Shown: piece by piece, positions 12,038-25,891 of the stretch
Layout of the letters: the number at the start of each line of letters is the position of its first letter
Numbering within the stretch: the first letter of the stretch is position 1
Source: Mesaphorura yosii
Lineage: Eukaryota; Arthropoda; Collembola; Poduromorpha; Tullbergiidae
Reading direction: 5' to 3'
Length of the DNA stretch: 64,000 nt
NCBI GenBank assembly: GCA_009869945.1
Contig: WIXG01000136.1
Location: 120,747 to 184,746, forward strand
Notes under the pieces: generated by a model
Seen by the model: only the letters and a program-made list of their open reading frames with translations
The model's database searches: none
Told to the model about the DNA's origin: nothing
Position numbers and translations under genes: made by a program

Positions 12038-14493
12038 TCAAATCATAGACTCAGCTTTTGTCTGACCTTCTTTCGGTTTTTTCAGCCTTTGCTGTTCAGT
12101 TTCTTCTTGCCTTTCATCAATGACTTGTGAATTGGACTTCATCGGCAGCATTTTTAATGATAGCTTCCTTCCAAGCGCTCGAAACCATTTGTGTGTGCTC
12201 AGCTTTCGTATTCGTCTCGTTACACTCATTTTCCTGAGCCGGTCGATAGATTTTGAGCTGAGAAACGAGGAGAGAAGACAGACTTTCTTCACCAGCTTAA
12301 CGAGTTCCCCGGTGCCCCAATTTAAATGCCCCAAATTTCCAAGAATTCGAGACCTCATTTCGACATCAACCGTCGGTAAGATGCTGCCAAGCAAAGACTG
12401 GACGAGTGCGGCATTGCAGGTCAGCGCCATGATAACTGTTGCAAAATCGACGTCGTGACCAAACTCCAACTGCTTCACGGCCATGAATAAGTACTCAATT
12501 CTCTTTCGATATGCTTTCTGCACCTTCACGCCCTTGTTCAAAGACTCGAAGGAATTTTTGAGTGTAAGCAATATGGTGTCCGTTTCCTTCACGCTCTTGC
12601 TCAGTTGAGTGATGACCTCATTCATCGGCATTTTTGTCCCGAGCGGCAGGCCGTGTTCCTGCGTAATGATGATTGGTCCGCTGTGCCTTTGATGTAAGCT
12701 GTCATGTGCTGCCAGTCCAGGCACCCGTGGAATTCTCAGTACGTCGTCCAATTGCATAGCCTGCTCAATCGCTAACTTGATGTTCTTGACAACTGAGAAG
12801 AGTGAAGTAGCTGCCTGTAGAATTATTCCTGCGAACACATTCAAGCTTTGCAATTTTCCCACAACCTTCGAATCCCATGTTTTCTTGTCAATTGCAGCGT
12901 TGATCTTTCGGGATAGATGACCACACATAAAGTTTCGTACAATGGACGACACCTGACTTGACACGAAAGAAAGGTAGTACTTGGATGATATAATTCGTCC
13001 ACTTGCGAAGCTTGCATTGCGATCAATCATTTCTAACAGACGTTGAGGATTTAAAAGTATGGCGTCGGATTTTTCACGGATTGCAGATTCCAGCAAGTTA
13101 ATTCTATCGATGCCGCCCGAATATACCATCGAAAATTCATAACTGTTGCAGTGAATTGTTTCGGAGATAATTCCAGGCTTGGCTGTGATTGACAATTGAA
13201 AATTTTGCGGACCTGGCTCCAATTTCTTTCCACCCGTGTGCAGCTTAACTGGTCCGCCTCTCAATTGTGTTAATTCAGAAGGCATGACAGGTACGAGCTG
13301 AATGCTTGAAATGTGTCTGTTTACTGAGTTCGCAATCCGTGAAGACCTGGTCCTGTGGTCCACAGGACGTTCTTTGTCTGCAGTCACAACGGGAGGCATA
13401 TTGCTCGATTTCCAGCCAAAATGACCCAAGTAATCCTGAATGCTGTCGTGTGCTTTAGAGAAGATTTTACTAGCTTTTTCCAACGCGTCAAGTTCGTTTT
13501 TGGAGTTCATGAATTCTTGAAAGTGTGGATTCTTTTCGAGCGCTTTTGTGGCTACGGGATTGGTGAGCTCGCTATTGAATATTGTGTTCATTAGGACAAC
13601 GCTGATTTCCGAAGCAGTCAGGACGCTTTGCTTCATGGCCTCTGTAGCTGCTTCAAGTTTCTCAATGGAATTTTCTCCTAGTTTATGTTGAGACAAAGTT
13701 TCGGAGTCGTAACCTTGAATCAACTTCTGTTCCATTTCACTCAATACGAGTGTCTGAGCTTTACTGTTGCAACTCGACGTTTTGGGTGGGTGAAGTAAAA
13801 AATTCGACTCCGTATCTTCACAAATATCGTGATAACTCACGGTCGTCGATACCGGATCTTGCGGTGGCTCGGAACACTCGGACGCGCTGTTCTCGCATCC
13901 TTTGAGCATCGGCAAAGCAGCATACAATGTTTTTGCTTGTGAATCGTCCGTTGTTAATTCAAAGGATGATGGCGGCGCTGCGGACACCCACCCAAACAAT
14001 GTGCGTACTTCAACGTCGTCGCTTTCCTTTCGAAAGGGCTTGCACGACTTTTCTAGAATAAAACATGCCAACTGAAATCACAGAAGAATGTTGGAAGTAC
14101 AGTTGGATGTGGTTGGCGTTACTTTCAAATGGAGGCAGAAAATTCTTCAACAAACGATATTCCTCGTAAGCAATTCGATGGTCAGCTGGATGCTTCCTTA
14201 AATTCTCGGGTTGAACATACTCGGGATGAAGTGGCGTAGTCTTTGGAACAACAGTGGCGTCTTTGCTGGAAACTGAACCACTGTACAGACTGGACGAACG
14301 ATAAAACTATCACAATACAATATGAAATGAGAAACTAAAAATTAGTTACTTACGCTATGCGATGCTTGCCAGGAAGAGTCACGCTTCTCCTCAGGTTGTT
14401 TCCGTATTCCCTGGAAATTTTGTTTCCATACTCTTTCATCGCCTTCCTCAAGTCCTTCTCCTGATTACTGGTGGTTCTGCCTGGTGAGCTCAT
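12038..14493 (-). CDS. Unrecognised 773-residue protein, mostly helical, basic C-terminus
   Basis: Three exons, 14493-14354, 14289-14123 and 14052-12038, give 773 residues from ATG 14493. The two acceptors (TTCGTCCAG and TTTTATTCTAG) are the only ones that keep frame with both flanking sequences. The N-terminus is MSSPGRTTSNQEKDLRKAMK, and exon 2 contains PLHPEYVQPENLRKHP. A long exon 3 follows, with predicted amphipathic helices in the second half (for example LSKSVKETDTILLTLKNSFE) and a strongly basic stretch near the C-terminus (TRRIRKLSTHKWFRALGRK). No signal peptide, membrane segment, zinc finger or enzyme motif is evident, and I do not recognise the family. It may be lineage-restricted or fast-evolving. 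Exon structure is well supported; function is unknown. Confidence 0.8.
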
Positions 14494-17400
14494 CGCATAT
14501 CTTCGTGATAGTTGAATCCTTAGCAAGTTCGATGACTGAATTAGTGGATTTTGTGGGTGGTGGATTTAGATTGGTGGTTCACGAACCCTAAATCCGAACT
14601 GCTTTTCGGATGCGTCAAAGGACGTGGGTAGTAAAGTGAAAAGGTAGTGTCATTTTGCTTAATGAAACGAAGCGAAACGTAACCAAGGCGAGCCGGCATT
14701 GACAATCGCAATCCTATGATCGGCAGCTGGTGAAGATCTTTTGACTCCGAACACACGCTAAGGTTATTTGTGCTGGAAATTACTGTGCATACTTCCTTCT
14801 GTTTCAGCCTCGAGACTGACATTACAACTGTAAGCACCTTCATAAAATTCCTACTGCACTCTGGTCTTCCTGTGATAATTCGCATGCGAAACGTCAATTC
14901 ATGCCCCATGCCATCATATCGGAAAGTGAAAGTAAAGTCAGTAAGCCCTATTCATGCCAAAGCCGTTCAGTACACAAGCATGACGGCAAGCAACTAACGC
15001 AGGTGTCCTTGATGCAAGTGCGTTTGCAGTTTGGCCACTTCAAATTGTGATAGCCAGATTTAAGTAGTGAGTCGAGCCACTTGCTAGCAATTTGATGAAA
15101 GTGAATATAAGAATACGAAAGAATGCATATGCAGGACGCACACACCGAAGAGACGCGCTATCAGTCATAGTCGACGTACCGAACTACTTTAAATTTTAAG
15201 ATCGTGTCGAGTTGAATAATAGCAGACTGAATCGAACACTTACATTCTATTTAGTGCACTAATAAGCACCAGCCCTAGCACTTTGATTCAAAGCAGCTAC
15301 TGCAGCTTTGATTGCGATCAGTCTCTTATCCAATCAATTTGCATAAAACAGCAAGAAGGCATGATTCGTAAAATGGTTACATTTTCAGATGACTACGATG
15401 CTGACGGTTTAACGCGAAATCACTTGCAGCATTCATTTTGGGCCTCAAAAACACCACCGCTTTTCCTTAAGACCCTCTTACAGCTCAAACCAATGTATCA
15501 TATCTTGAGTTGAAGCGATGTGAGATGTGATGAGGTAACAAGGCACGAGGAATGCATAAACAATTTGACTCTGACATGAAGATTTAATTTACCATCCAAG
15601 TACCTGAACAGGAACGCTTACCCTTTCATTACTCAAGAAGCACAGTGTAGATGCTGATGCTGAGGAGGCACGCAACAGGTAGAAAACTAGTACAATTCCG
15701 ATTGCCTCATTGCCTCGACTCGAGTGCCCCAGAGACAGAGTCAGGCTGCGATTGTATTAATAGTAAGTAACACAGACCACACTGCTGATAATGATGATCA
15801 ACCTGTTACCACGCACCAGACGCAGGCTAAGGCTATCCACATCCCACCACCACATGCCATTGTTGATGTATCTGTTCAGTTCAAGTCGTCTCAGTTGTAA
15901 ATTTACATTATTGCACGAAACAACCCGCACGCTGCTGCACCTGCAAGTGGTTTTGTGGTTGCGAGCTGTACAGTAAATCCAATACTATTTATATTTACAA
16001 GTCTATTTTAAGTGTCTTCATTTGATTCCTTCTTCTGTTGCCAAATTAATAAATTACGTTACGGATATTCTTACAGCCCTTGTCTTTATTCTGCTTATTA
16101 AATTCTGTTCTGTTAGGATTAAAGTTGTACAGAAAGTGCCGTGTACGTGTAGCGGTCAAAACACAATCAAGAACGCGTTCTTTGCCCGTAGCTCTAGTTA
16201 AAAGGTGCATTTAATGGATGAAAAACGAAGAGACAAGTGAAACTGAAAGTACAAAGCACAAATACACGGTGGAAGTTGTAATATTCTGTAGAAATATCCG
16301 TCACTTCTCCTTTCATTTCTTGGAATCGTGCGAAACCAGAAAATGTTGAGCGCAGAACCAAATCGAATTTCAACGGTAAGCGTGATTTTACTTCGCACTG
16401 CATTGAATTGGCATGTGGCAGCATTAGAATCCCAATTATTTAGGACTCACGCGTAAATTAAAAATTGATACCGCCTGAATCCTACTGAAGAGTAATACTA
16501 TTTTGAGCAGTTGTCTCATGATCTCTTGTCAAAATCATACGAATATTGTCAGTCGCACAGCACTGAGAATGGTTATACAATGTACAAGCATGACTTTCAT
16601 AAGAACGAAGCTATTTCTCATGTCGATTCAGCATCAGAAGAAGAGATGTGCCTCTTGATAGGCTACAATCGAACATTATCTAATTAAGACGACAAGTATC
16701 GGCTTAAGTACAGTTCTCCGCCTGTACAAAGATTAATTGACAGGGAAAAGCACACCGATGGCTGCTACTCTTTCATAGTCAACGCTAATTAATATCACGT
16801 CAGCTCTCACAGCGGATGAGTTTTTAAATACTCAAGTGTAGGATTAGTAAAGACACAAGCGCAATTAGCAAATCTGCGTTTACAGAAATGGGCATCGTTT
16901 GAAGAATACGGGTACATTTCCTTGAAACTGGTTTCATGAAACTATTTTTAGGCACGGGCTAATCATCGCTTCGTGACAATTTCATTTTCAGATGTACATA
17001 TGTTTAAACGATTGCTTGGCGTTGCTTTGTACGAGCCTGGGTCCGTCGAGACCTCGACTCGACGCATGAGAATTTTAGTTCGAGGAAGGAAGAGTATTCA
17101 ATAGGAAGTTAGTTGATTGATTAACAGAACTGAAAGCAAAATTGAAATTCTGTTTTTGGTAGTGCCCACTTGTTACCTTCTCATGGGCCATGGATAAAAG
17201 TAGTGCACACTAATCACTTGGATCTAAGGATCTCGTGTGGTTTCGAATTTCAATTTTGGCCAAGTCAAAGTTAAATGAAGACAGCAGCAGCGCTTTGGCT
17301 TGCTTGTTCACTTATGTGTAATGTACTTGAGACTTGAGATATTATTATCACCCTCGCCGCCAAGACCACATGCGCAAAACTCATGCCTGCGAACATTATT

Positions 17401-19789
17401 CAACCATTTTTCCATCTACGTGTTCAAAAGAACAGTAAATGTCATTGAAAAAAGTTACACACAGTAATTGCATTAACTTGAAAGTCAAACGCAATGTCGG
17501 CTATGTCCATGATTGTCCATGCCCGTATATGGAAACAAGTCAAGTTTGTTCTTTCATTATGACTCGGCTTGCCTTGCCGTGGCGTACGTGCAAGCCACGT
17601 AGAAAATGGCTTGAAGCAATAATAAAAGTTAAGTATTTAAGACATATCTCATATTTTATAGGCCGTAATGAGTCAAAATTTATGTAATAGCCGTAGCGAA
17701 GTCATGCGAATTCCCTTAACATTGCCGATGGTGGAGAGGAAGGAAAAAGTGAATTAAAGAAACAACATTCCATTTCAATATTCACACCGCCATCCAAAGC
17801 AGCCCGTAGCAGCGCCAGAGCCAGCACAGCGCAGAATGACACACATAATCGTGACATAATTTCACATGCGGTGTAGTGCGTAATGCCTTTGTAGTGGTTT
17901 ACAGGAACAACGCACTTAAATTTAGATCCAATTATTGTTGTGATACGTCATATGCTAATGCTGCCTGTCTGCCTGTGGTATTGTTGTCAGAGCAGCTCTG
18001 TTTTGCTGCCTTGACTTGACTTGGCCCAGCATTTGCATTGTTGTTGTGCGGCTTAATTTTTCACATAATAATGAAGGCAGTAGAACAACAGAGGCGCAGC
18101 TTCTGGCTTCTGCATATTTTTATGCGTTACATCATCACTGCCTGAATTTTATAATGTAAATGTGATGCAAATGCAGTTCATTGGTAAACATGCAAAATGG
18201 CTGGGAAGATCCTCACGGCATTGCATGGTTGGAATATTTCTTCTCTTGGCCTCCACCATGATTTAATTTTGAACGCAAAATAAGTTAAATTTAATATGCA
18301 GTCATTACCTTTGCCTCAAATTCTGCGCCGTGAAATAAAACACAAACATATGGCTAATTTCATAAATTACATCTGTAATGACTCCTGAACGAATAAATAG
18401 ATGACCTTGAATCGAAATGCTTCACATTTTCAAAGTCACATGAAAAAATTTGGGTACGCGGTGCAACAATGATGGTTGATGCTCACGTCTACGAGAGAAT
18501 GATAATAATTAGATTGTCGTCGTCTGTCGCGTCGCATGTCGTGAGGTAGATAATTGTGATAAATGACGCTAGCAGCAAGCAGCAAGCCGCCAGTTGACTC
18601 GCGACACGAACGCAGCACAAAATCTCAAATGCTCAATTTCGTTTCGGTTCTTGTTCGCACCTTTTCACGCAACAATGATGACATGAAATTTCCCATTACG
18701 TAGCGATTGCGTAATTGAGCGTGTTCAATACTTTGCAAAGGAGTACGGCCTCTTTCAAAGGTGGCAACTGCAAACAGAAATAGTTGATTTATTGCAGATT
18801 TGCACTTTGCATACTAATTTCTAGGTGCAATATGTGTGGTATTTATTGACAAGTTGAGTGCCAATGTACATGTATAATGAATACATCTGACTGAATACGA
18901 GAATGCTGACAAAATTGTACAAAAGAGGTCGAGCTTTATGTCCCATTTAATTACGACAGCATGAGCGATAATGAGCCGCGTGTTGACGCTGAAGAATCCG
19001 TTTTGTGTTGTTATCCCAATCTTCAATAACACTCTTCATTTCAATTGGTCTTGCTGGTTCAAAGACATAATGATCATGACACGACATTGTTGCAGTTGAT
19101 ATTGGTCAAAGTCATTCAACGGCAGCCTCGTAAATACTGTTTATCATCGCAGACCGAACAATAAAACAAACGCGATTGGTAATTAGTGAACTGACAGCTT
19201 TGCGTTTCTCACGATAAATTGAATCAATGAAGAATGCAAAAGAAGATGGTAACTGGTCAGGTCAATTTTGAAGGTTAAGTAAATAAAACAATCGTGCGCT
19301 GTTCACTGATTTATTATTGCCCGTCAAAGGCGGCATCCTTGAGGTCATTTGAAGATTCGATCAAGCTTAAGCTTGGGCGAAAAATCCCTGAAAGTGGGCC
19401 TCATTGGCCAGTATTACCACGCCAAGATACCTTAAGGATCCACTATTGCTAATCAAGAACAGTTGCTAAAACTTGAATTATAATCGCTTCGAATATGATA
19501 TATGAGTAGAATTCTTGCGTAAATGAACCAACAGTTTCTGACTTATTCTGACAAACTGTTCCAAGCGAATTGTCCTCAGACAATCATTTCGAGAAATTGT
19601 TCCAAGAGAATTTTTCCTAAATATTGCGTCATCATTTATACTAGATCGATGATTGGGTATCCCAATAAACCATGCGTTATTAATCCTGTTGGATTAAGTT
19701 CCTGCTAAAATCTAGAACTTCAAAGAATCCAATACGTCCTGGCTCGAATCGAGTAATCAATTAATCCCAAATTTTTTAATTTATTCCAG
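14494..19789. other. 5.3-kb gene-poor span upstream of jitterbug
   Basis: I see no reading frame or exon set here that I can support on either strand. It should contain the promoter of the 12038-14493 gene near 14.5 kb. Because the first recognised jitterbug exon opens with a splice acceptor, it probably also holds one or more upstream jitterbug exons or enhancers. A 14-bp perfect palindrome built on AAGCTT lies at 19362-19375. Confidence 0.4.
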
Positions 19790-22700
19790 GTTGGTTTGGT
19801 GGCTCGGTCGCCCGAAGGCCACGCGGCCAAAGGGATGCAGATAAAAGGGAATGAAGAAAAGTGGATTGAGATCCAGGCGCACACATTCAAGAACTGGGTA
19901 AATGAGCACTTGCGGCCACTTGGATTGCAGGTGAATGATCTGGCCACAGATTTGTGCGATGGAACCAAGCTGATCGCTTTGGTGGAAGCACTCCAAAAGC
20001 GAACTCTAAGAAAGATTCACAATCCAAACAATCAGCATCAGATGCTTGAGAATGTCACACGAGCTTTGGACGCCATTTCTGCAGATGGAGTCAAACTAGT
20101 TAATATCGGTAAGTGTCTTTCATTTGCCCTTTCCTGTTCAGGTACTAATTTAATAGCCAGTTGGTAATTAACAATTTACTGCTAATTTTACTACCTCCTA
20201 TTTAAACTTTTGGCTTTAAGACACTGGCAAAGTAAGTCACGCTCAGTACAGAGAGGTTGAATCATGATAGCGATCTTTCTACTTTAGCTTGCGATGTTTA
20301 ATATATACGTGCATAGTGCATGCACAAAGATGAAAAGGAAAGGTACGACTTGACAGCCTTGAAAAGTTATTCATTGCTTGCGTCGTTGCTCGGCGGTGGC
20401 GTCTCTTCGTGAAGTGAAATAATACTACAGATGGTTATTGCGAGAATTACCAAATTAAATGCTGCCTATTGAATCACACAAGCATATGCAAATTTTAGAG
20501 CTCTGTTTTACACGATTAAAATCCTAGACGTTCATTTTAAGTGACTAGGAATGAAATTTATGCAGATTGATGATATAAGAAGGATGATAAAATTATTATA
20601 AAAGCGATGTGAAGAACTAAATTCCTCAGCTACTAAATGGTTGACTCAGTTTTTTCAAAATGTTATTTGGAATTTGGCTATGAGTCACTTTGTTGTGAGT
20701 TCGTCGAAGCTTGCTAATTATGGCCTGAGACTCGAGTGCTGATGCTCCATGAAAGATGTTGCTTTGTCATTCGCCGGTGGTGCCCTTGTAATTAATCACA
20801 CGAACTCGTAAACAGACTTCGCTCGAGCTGACTTCATTCGCTGCACTTGATGAAGTGAACGCATGACTACAGTTCGGCGAATGCAAGCTGTCAGCTACAG
20901 TTGACAAAGAGATGGGCGACAGATGAATGACTCGTTGGCCACCAAACCAAAACAGACGTCGAAGTCACCAGCTACCAAATCTGAACCAGATTAATGACTC
21001 TGGTAAACAATGGAAAGGGCGCAATGACAATCGCGTTCATTCTCGTTTTACCAGAACATGTGGCTCGTCTTTGGAGTTTGACTTTTCATTTAATCAGTGA
21101 GTTGAATCTAAACTGACGTCAGCGACTATGACATAGAAAGACTCGCTAAGACCCTATGCAAAATGCAAATATTATGTAGAGGACATTCATTTCGTCTTCA
21201 CCCACAACCATCGCCATTTACGGAGTATTTTAACACACATTCGCTATTTACTCTACACACAAATTGGGTGTATACAAGTTTTTCACGGTTTCCTCACTTC
21301 TTGCTATCATTGACTCGATATTTTCAACGCGCTCACACTCTCACTTGGCTGCTTGAACTGTTCGCAGTTCTCAGGTTAACACGCATGGCAATTGGAGACA
21401 CATGGACATATAAATAGAAAATTGTGATGTGTTGGAGGGGAGCATATTATTTTTATCAGTACAAATTACTAATTCAAAGTGTATGTAGAATGCAACTTCC
21501 TACGCATTGTGCTCAGAGCTTGATGCTTAAATATGGCACTGCTCATGCTCAAGCGGCAATAATGCGAAGAAGTGTGATTATCTTGTCAAAATGGAGAACA
21601 AGCACAGGATGAGAGGTTAGAGGTTTGTGCTAATCAAAAAGCAAGTAATTGTTCGTTCAATACCGTCTACACTTGAGAGTAAAGCGTCTGAACATTGTTG
21701 TAATATTGTTCTTTGATTGGCCACGATAACAATTTAAACACTTCCTTCGATACTTCAAATATGTACATGAGCAATAAAGTAATTAAGCGCTCCACACTCA
21801 AGCGTTGGGTAGAGTGGCTGTCACTGTACTTAATACCCTGAGGATTACGATTACATTGGACGGAGTCATAAATTATTTATGATGTTCAACTTAAGTATTA
21901 TGCAATATGTCACGCCATCGCAGCATCGCCATTCCAATCAGTGGGCATAGGACATTGAATACGCATCCACTGCACCATGGGCTTGGTTTGGTTGGAGGTT
22001 GCATGAGTGACTTTTTTGGCACTTGCTAATTGTTATTACGTTGTAATAAAAGACAAAGTGCAAGTGGGTTATGATTGTTGAGCCTTTTGTATACAGGAAT
22101 CATACCTAAAGGAGCTTATTGTAGTATTTGCGAAGGTGGGGTTCATTGTTCAGACTATTTTGACTCGCAAAGTTATCAAAATTAGAAAAGTAGAATGACA
22201 CCTTTACTTTCGTTATACCGCATTTTTGCTGAAAGATGCGTGCCACATGATGATTTATTGTTATTCCTGTTCAAGAGAAACGCGCACCGGAAGCGCCACA
22301 TTAGCTACATTTTTGGAAATCACGAACTGTGCAATAATTTTTATTAATGTTGACTGCAGTAATTTGTCAAAAACACACCATGAAGAATGAGCGTGCGCCC
22401 TGTCGCTTCGTTGTCACGAATATCTTTTCTCTTTGCAGGCAATGTTGATATTGTAAACGGAAACCTGAAATTGATTCTTGGGCTCATTTGGTAGGTTCTT
22501 GTCACTGAAAGTCTGATTTAGGCATGAAGCGTTGCAATTTATTGACGTCTTACATGATGATGCATGATGCCTGCGCAGGTCGTTAATTGTACGGTACCAA
22601 ATTGGAAAATCTAAATTCCCACCGAAGAAGCTTATGTTAGCATGGCTCCGTGCAGTCTTGCCAGACACAAATATAAACAATTTCACAAGCGACTGGAACA

Positions 22701-25700
22701 GCGGAGTCAATTTGTCCGCTTTGGTCGATTACTGCAATCCAGGGCTCATACCACATTGGAAGCGACTGGATCCAAATGATGCACAGTACAACTGCCGTGT
22801 TGCAATGGACATTGCCAAAAGGTATGCATCAATGCGTCTTAGCGGATCATTCGATCATTACAACTTGGGATGAAATTAATTATGCTCTGCTTGATTCAGG
22901 GAGCTTGGTGTTCCGGTTGTTTTGGATCCCGAATACTTGTCTTCGCCAGACTTGGACGAGCTGTCTGGAATGACGTACATTTCCTACTTCATGCGAGAAA
23001 ACGGTCCCGGGTACAAAGCAACGATGAACTGGGTTCGCAATCAACTTCCAGACAGACACATCTCCAACTTCACGGTAAACTTGACATTTATGCCAGCGCG
23101 AAAGGTGGACCAATTGATACATGTAAAATTCACACTGACTTTCCCATATAATGTGATTAGATTGACTGGAACAATGGCCAGCTCCTGTGTGAGCTTGTCA
23201 GAACTTTGGGCGGACCTGTACCAGGAATTGAGAATTTGTCGACGGAGACGCACAACTGGGAATCCAACCTGGCAAAAGGTAGGCTAGTGTTAAACAACCA
23301 GTCCCAATGGTTGCTTTACAGCCATTTCGGATTTTGTACAACACTCAAGTTATCAGTTTACTTGAGAGTAGTTACAAGATCTCGTAGGCTTGAGTCACAG
23401 AGTTTGTTTTTGTCACAGGTATGAAGGGCGGTGAGAAACTTGGAATAACTTCCATCTTGAAACCGAAGGACATGGCTGACCCTGCGGTTGATCATTTGGG
23501 AGTAATGGCTTATACAGCAGCATTTCAATGGCTTCCAAGCAGAGCACCTCCAGGGCAAAGATTGGCGGTGTCGTGGGAGAGTACTGACAGATATAGAAAG
23601 GGAGATCAGGTAGTATCTCAGTGTTATTCGTTGTCTTCCGACTTGTTATAGTTATTAATCTTGTCTGGACAGGTGACGTTCAATATCGAGTATCTTGAAG
23701 AGCACGTTGAACAATCTGAAATTACTGTCGAAGTAAAGGGTCCCTCTGAAAGGGTCGACTGCCGTCTCAACTTGCAATCCGGTCAAGGTCGAGGGTCGTT
23801 CACAGTAAGATACGCTTTTGATTAATGTACAGAGTAAAGTTTATAGTCTAGATGCCCACCTTGATCTTTTATTCCAGGCGACAGAAATCGGTATTCATGA
23901 AGTTGTGGTCAAATATCAAGGAGAGCCTGTCGTTGGTTCACCGCTGAAATGCCGCGTTCTTCCATCGTTGACCACAATCAGCTACACTGGATTAGAGCCC
24001 TGTGCAGTTGGATCCACCGTTGAAGTTTCCGTGAATCCACAGGATTCTAGTCCCACTGGTGCCAAGCAGGAATACATGGAAGTGATTGCTTACTCTCCAT
24101 CTGGAATCGGCAAGAATTGCCCCGTGTCAGAGTCGTTTGGAAGCTTCTCAGCAACCTTTAAGCCAGATGAAGCTGGAGAATGGAAGATCAATGTGCTGTA
24201 CAAAGGGAAAGATATCCAAGACTCGCCTTTCCCATGCTTTGTCTTCGATCCAAATGGAGTTAAGGTAATTTACACACTGTTAAGGTATATCAAGAGTTGC
24301 CAATTTGCACAACAGATTGCGAGAATTTCTCTTATTACAGTTGGACACGTTAGAAGGCGCACTTCCTGGGCTTCCGTTCGCCTTTATCTGTGATTCAAGG
24401 GGCACAGGTGGATTGGGTGAAGTTGACATTGATGTAACACACGAAGGAAGGTAAAAGGTCTTCCTTATGATATGAACATGGTATGAGTACACGTCTTTAA
24501 TTTTTTGTGTGTCCTTGTCCAGATCAATTCCTTACAACATGGAATACATTGCGGATGGAGTGAAACGAATTTTGCTTCCAGTTCTAAATGGTGGAAAACA
24601 TCGTGTGCATGTGTACTTCAATGGAACCGAAATTAGAGGATCGCCGTTCAGTTTGCGTGTTGGGTCGGGTCGTTCTAGACGTCATTATCGCGATGAACAT
24701 CAGCTTCTTGGAAAGACACGAAGTTTTGACCGAGATGACTTGGGGCTAGGACAAACGAGTCGTGACTTTATAAAGAGCGTTAAGAATACATTCTTCGATG
24801 AGTCTTCATCGATAAATTTTGCTTCAAGTTCATCGCGGAGCCCCATAAAACCCAAGTTTTCGTTCGATTTGGAAGATAACACGGACGCCGTTCATTCACG
24901 AATCAAGCATGGATCTTACTTTTCAAGTTATTCTCCCATTCCGCCGATTCCGCTTATCTCGAGCTCAAAGGAAGATGATTTGACTTCGTCGTCGGTTCTG
25001 AAAAGCGTGAATAAATCCTTCGAAAGCACAACAGCCAAAGAATCCAGTTCGCTATACAGTACTAAAAGTGCCAAATCAATGTCTTCCACAACGAAAGTAA
25101 GAAATGGACATTCCCTACTCGACGAAAATTATGAAATAAGCCGAAAATCAAATGGTGCTAATGGCATGAACGGACATGGAAAATCACACTCAATCAGCCC
25201 AAGTCCACAAACTGGGGATATTGTTGTCGATGGCGGTGGACTGGGGATCATACAAATTAATACAAGTGTGAGCGTTAACATCGGATCCGAATTTGGTCGA
25301 ACAGTGTTGGAGAATGTTAACGTTGAAGTCACGGGTGAGATAGCCGAGTTTATTTGTCTTTTTAAGAACTGAAGCTGATTGTTACTTCGTACTTGCAGGT
25401 CCTTCCGGACGAGTGCCAGTGAGAATTGTAGAGTCGGGTTCTTCTGTCTGTGCCAAATACACTCCATCCGAAGTTGGAGAACATTTAATTTACGTTACTG
25501 TAAACGGGCAGTCCATTACACTGGACGGTGCGCCATTCCGTTCTGCGGTCTTCAATCCAAGGGCTATTAATGTAACTCGTGTGCCAAATGGAGTCGTCGG
25601 ACAACCCGTGGAAATTGAAAGTATGTCAAATGGCGCAGATTCTGTTGTGCTCATAATATTGGCACCTTCGTAGATTCTAACAACATTAATTTGTTTTGTC

Positions 25701-25891
25701 CACTCTGGTGCTATCTTTTGCAGTTGATGGTCGGGACGCTGGACCGGGACATTTAGCCATTCTAGTTGATGGTGGACGCGTGACTAGTCAAGTGAAAGCA
25801 TTGGGAGACCACCGATTTCGTGCAGTATTCCTTCCACATGATAGCGGACCGCATTCCGTGGATATGACTTTCAATGGAGTTGTTGTGCCAG
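19790..25891 (+). other. jbug: Jitterbug exons 1-12 (CH domains, first repeats, Ser-rich insert)
   Basis: Exons: 19790-20108, 22439-22490, 22579-22821, 22900-23074, 23161-23278, 23419-23609, 23673-23804, 23878-24264, 24341-24450, 24523-25334, 25399-25620, 25724-25891. Exons 1-3 carry CH1, 3-4 CH2 and 4-6 CH3; repeats begin in exon 7. Intron 1 (20109-22438) is 2.3 kb and otherwise empty of recognisable sequence. Confidence 0.88.

Noticed and set aside
14052-14075. Acceptor GATTTCAG at 14072 for exon 3 of the unrecognised gene
   Set aside because: Using it shifts the frame to an early stop. The acceptor TTTTATTCTAG 20 nt further on keeps the frame.
14541-14909. Minus-strand 122-codon frame just upstream of the 12038-14493 gene
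   Set aside because: It cannot be joined to the gene's first exon in frame through a good splice pair, and ATG 14493 already gives a sensible start.
15283-15513. Plus-strand 76-codon frame in the gap before jitterbug
   Set aside because: Isolated, with no splice sites of matching phase and no recognisable sequence.
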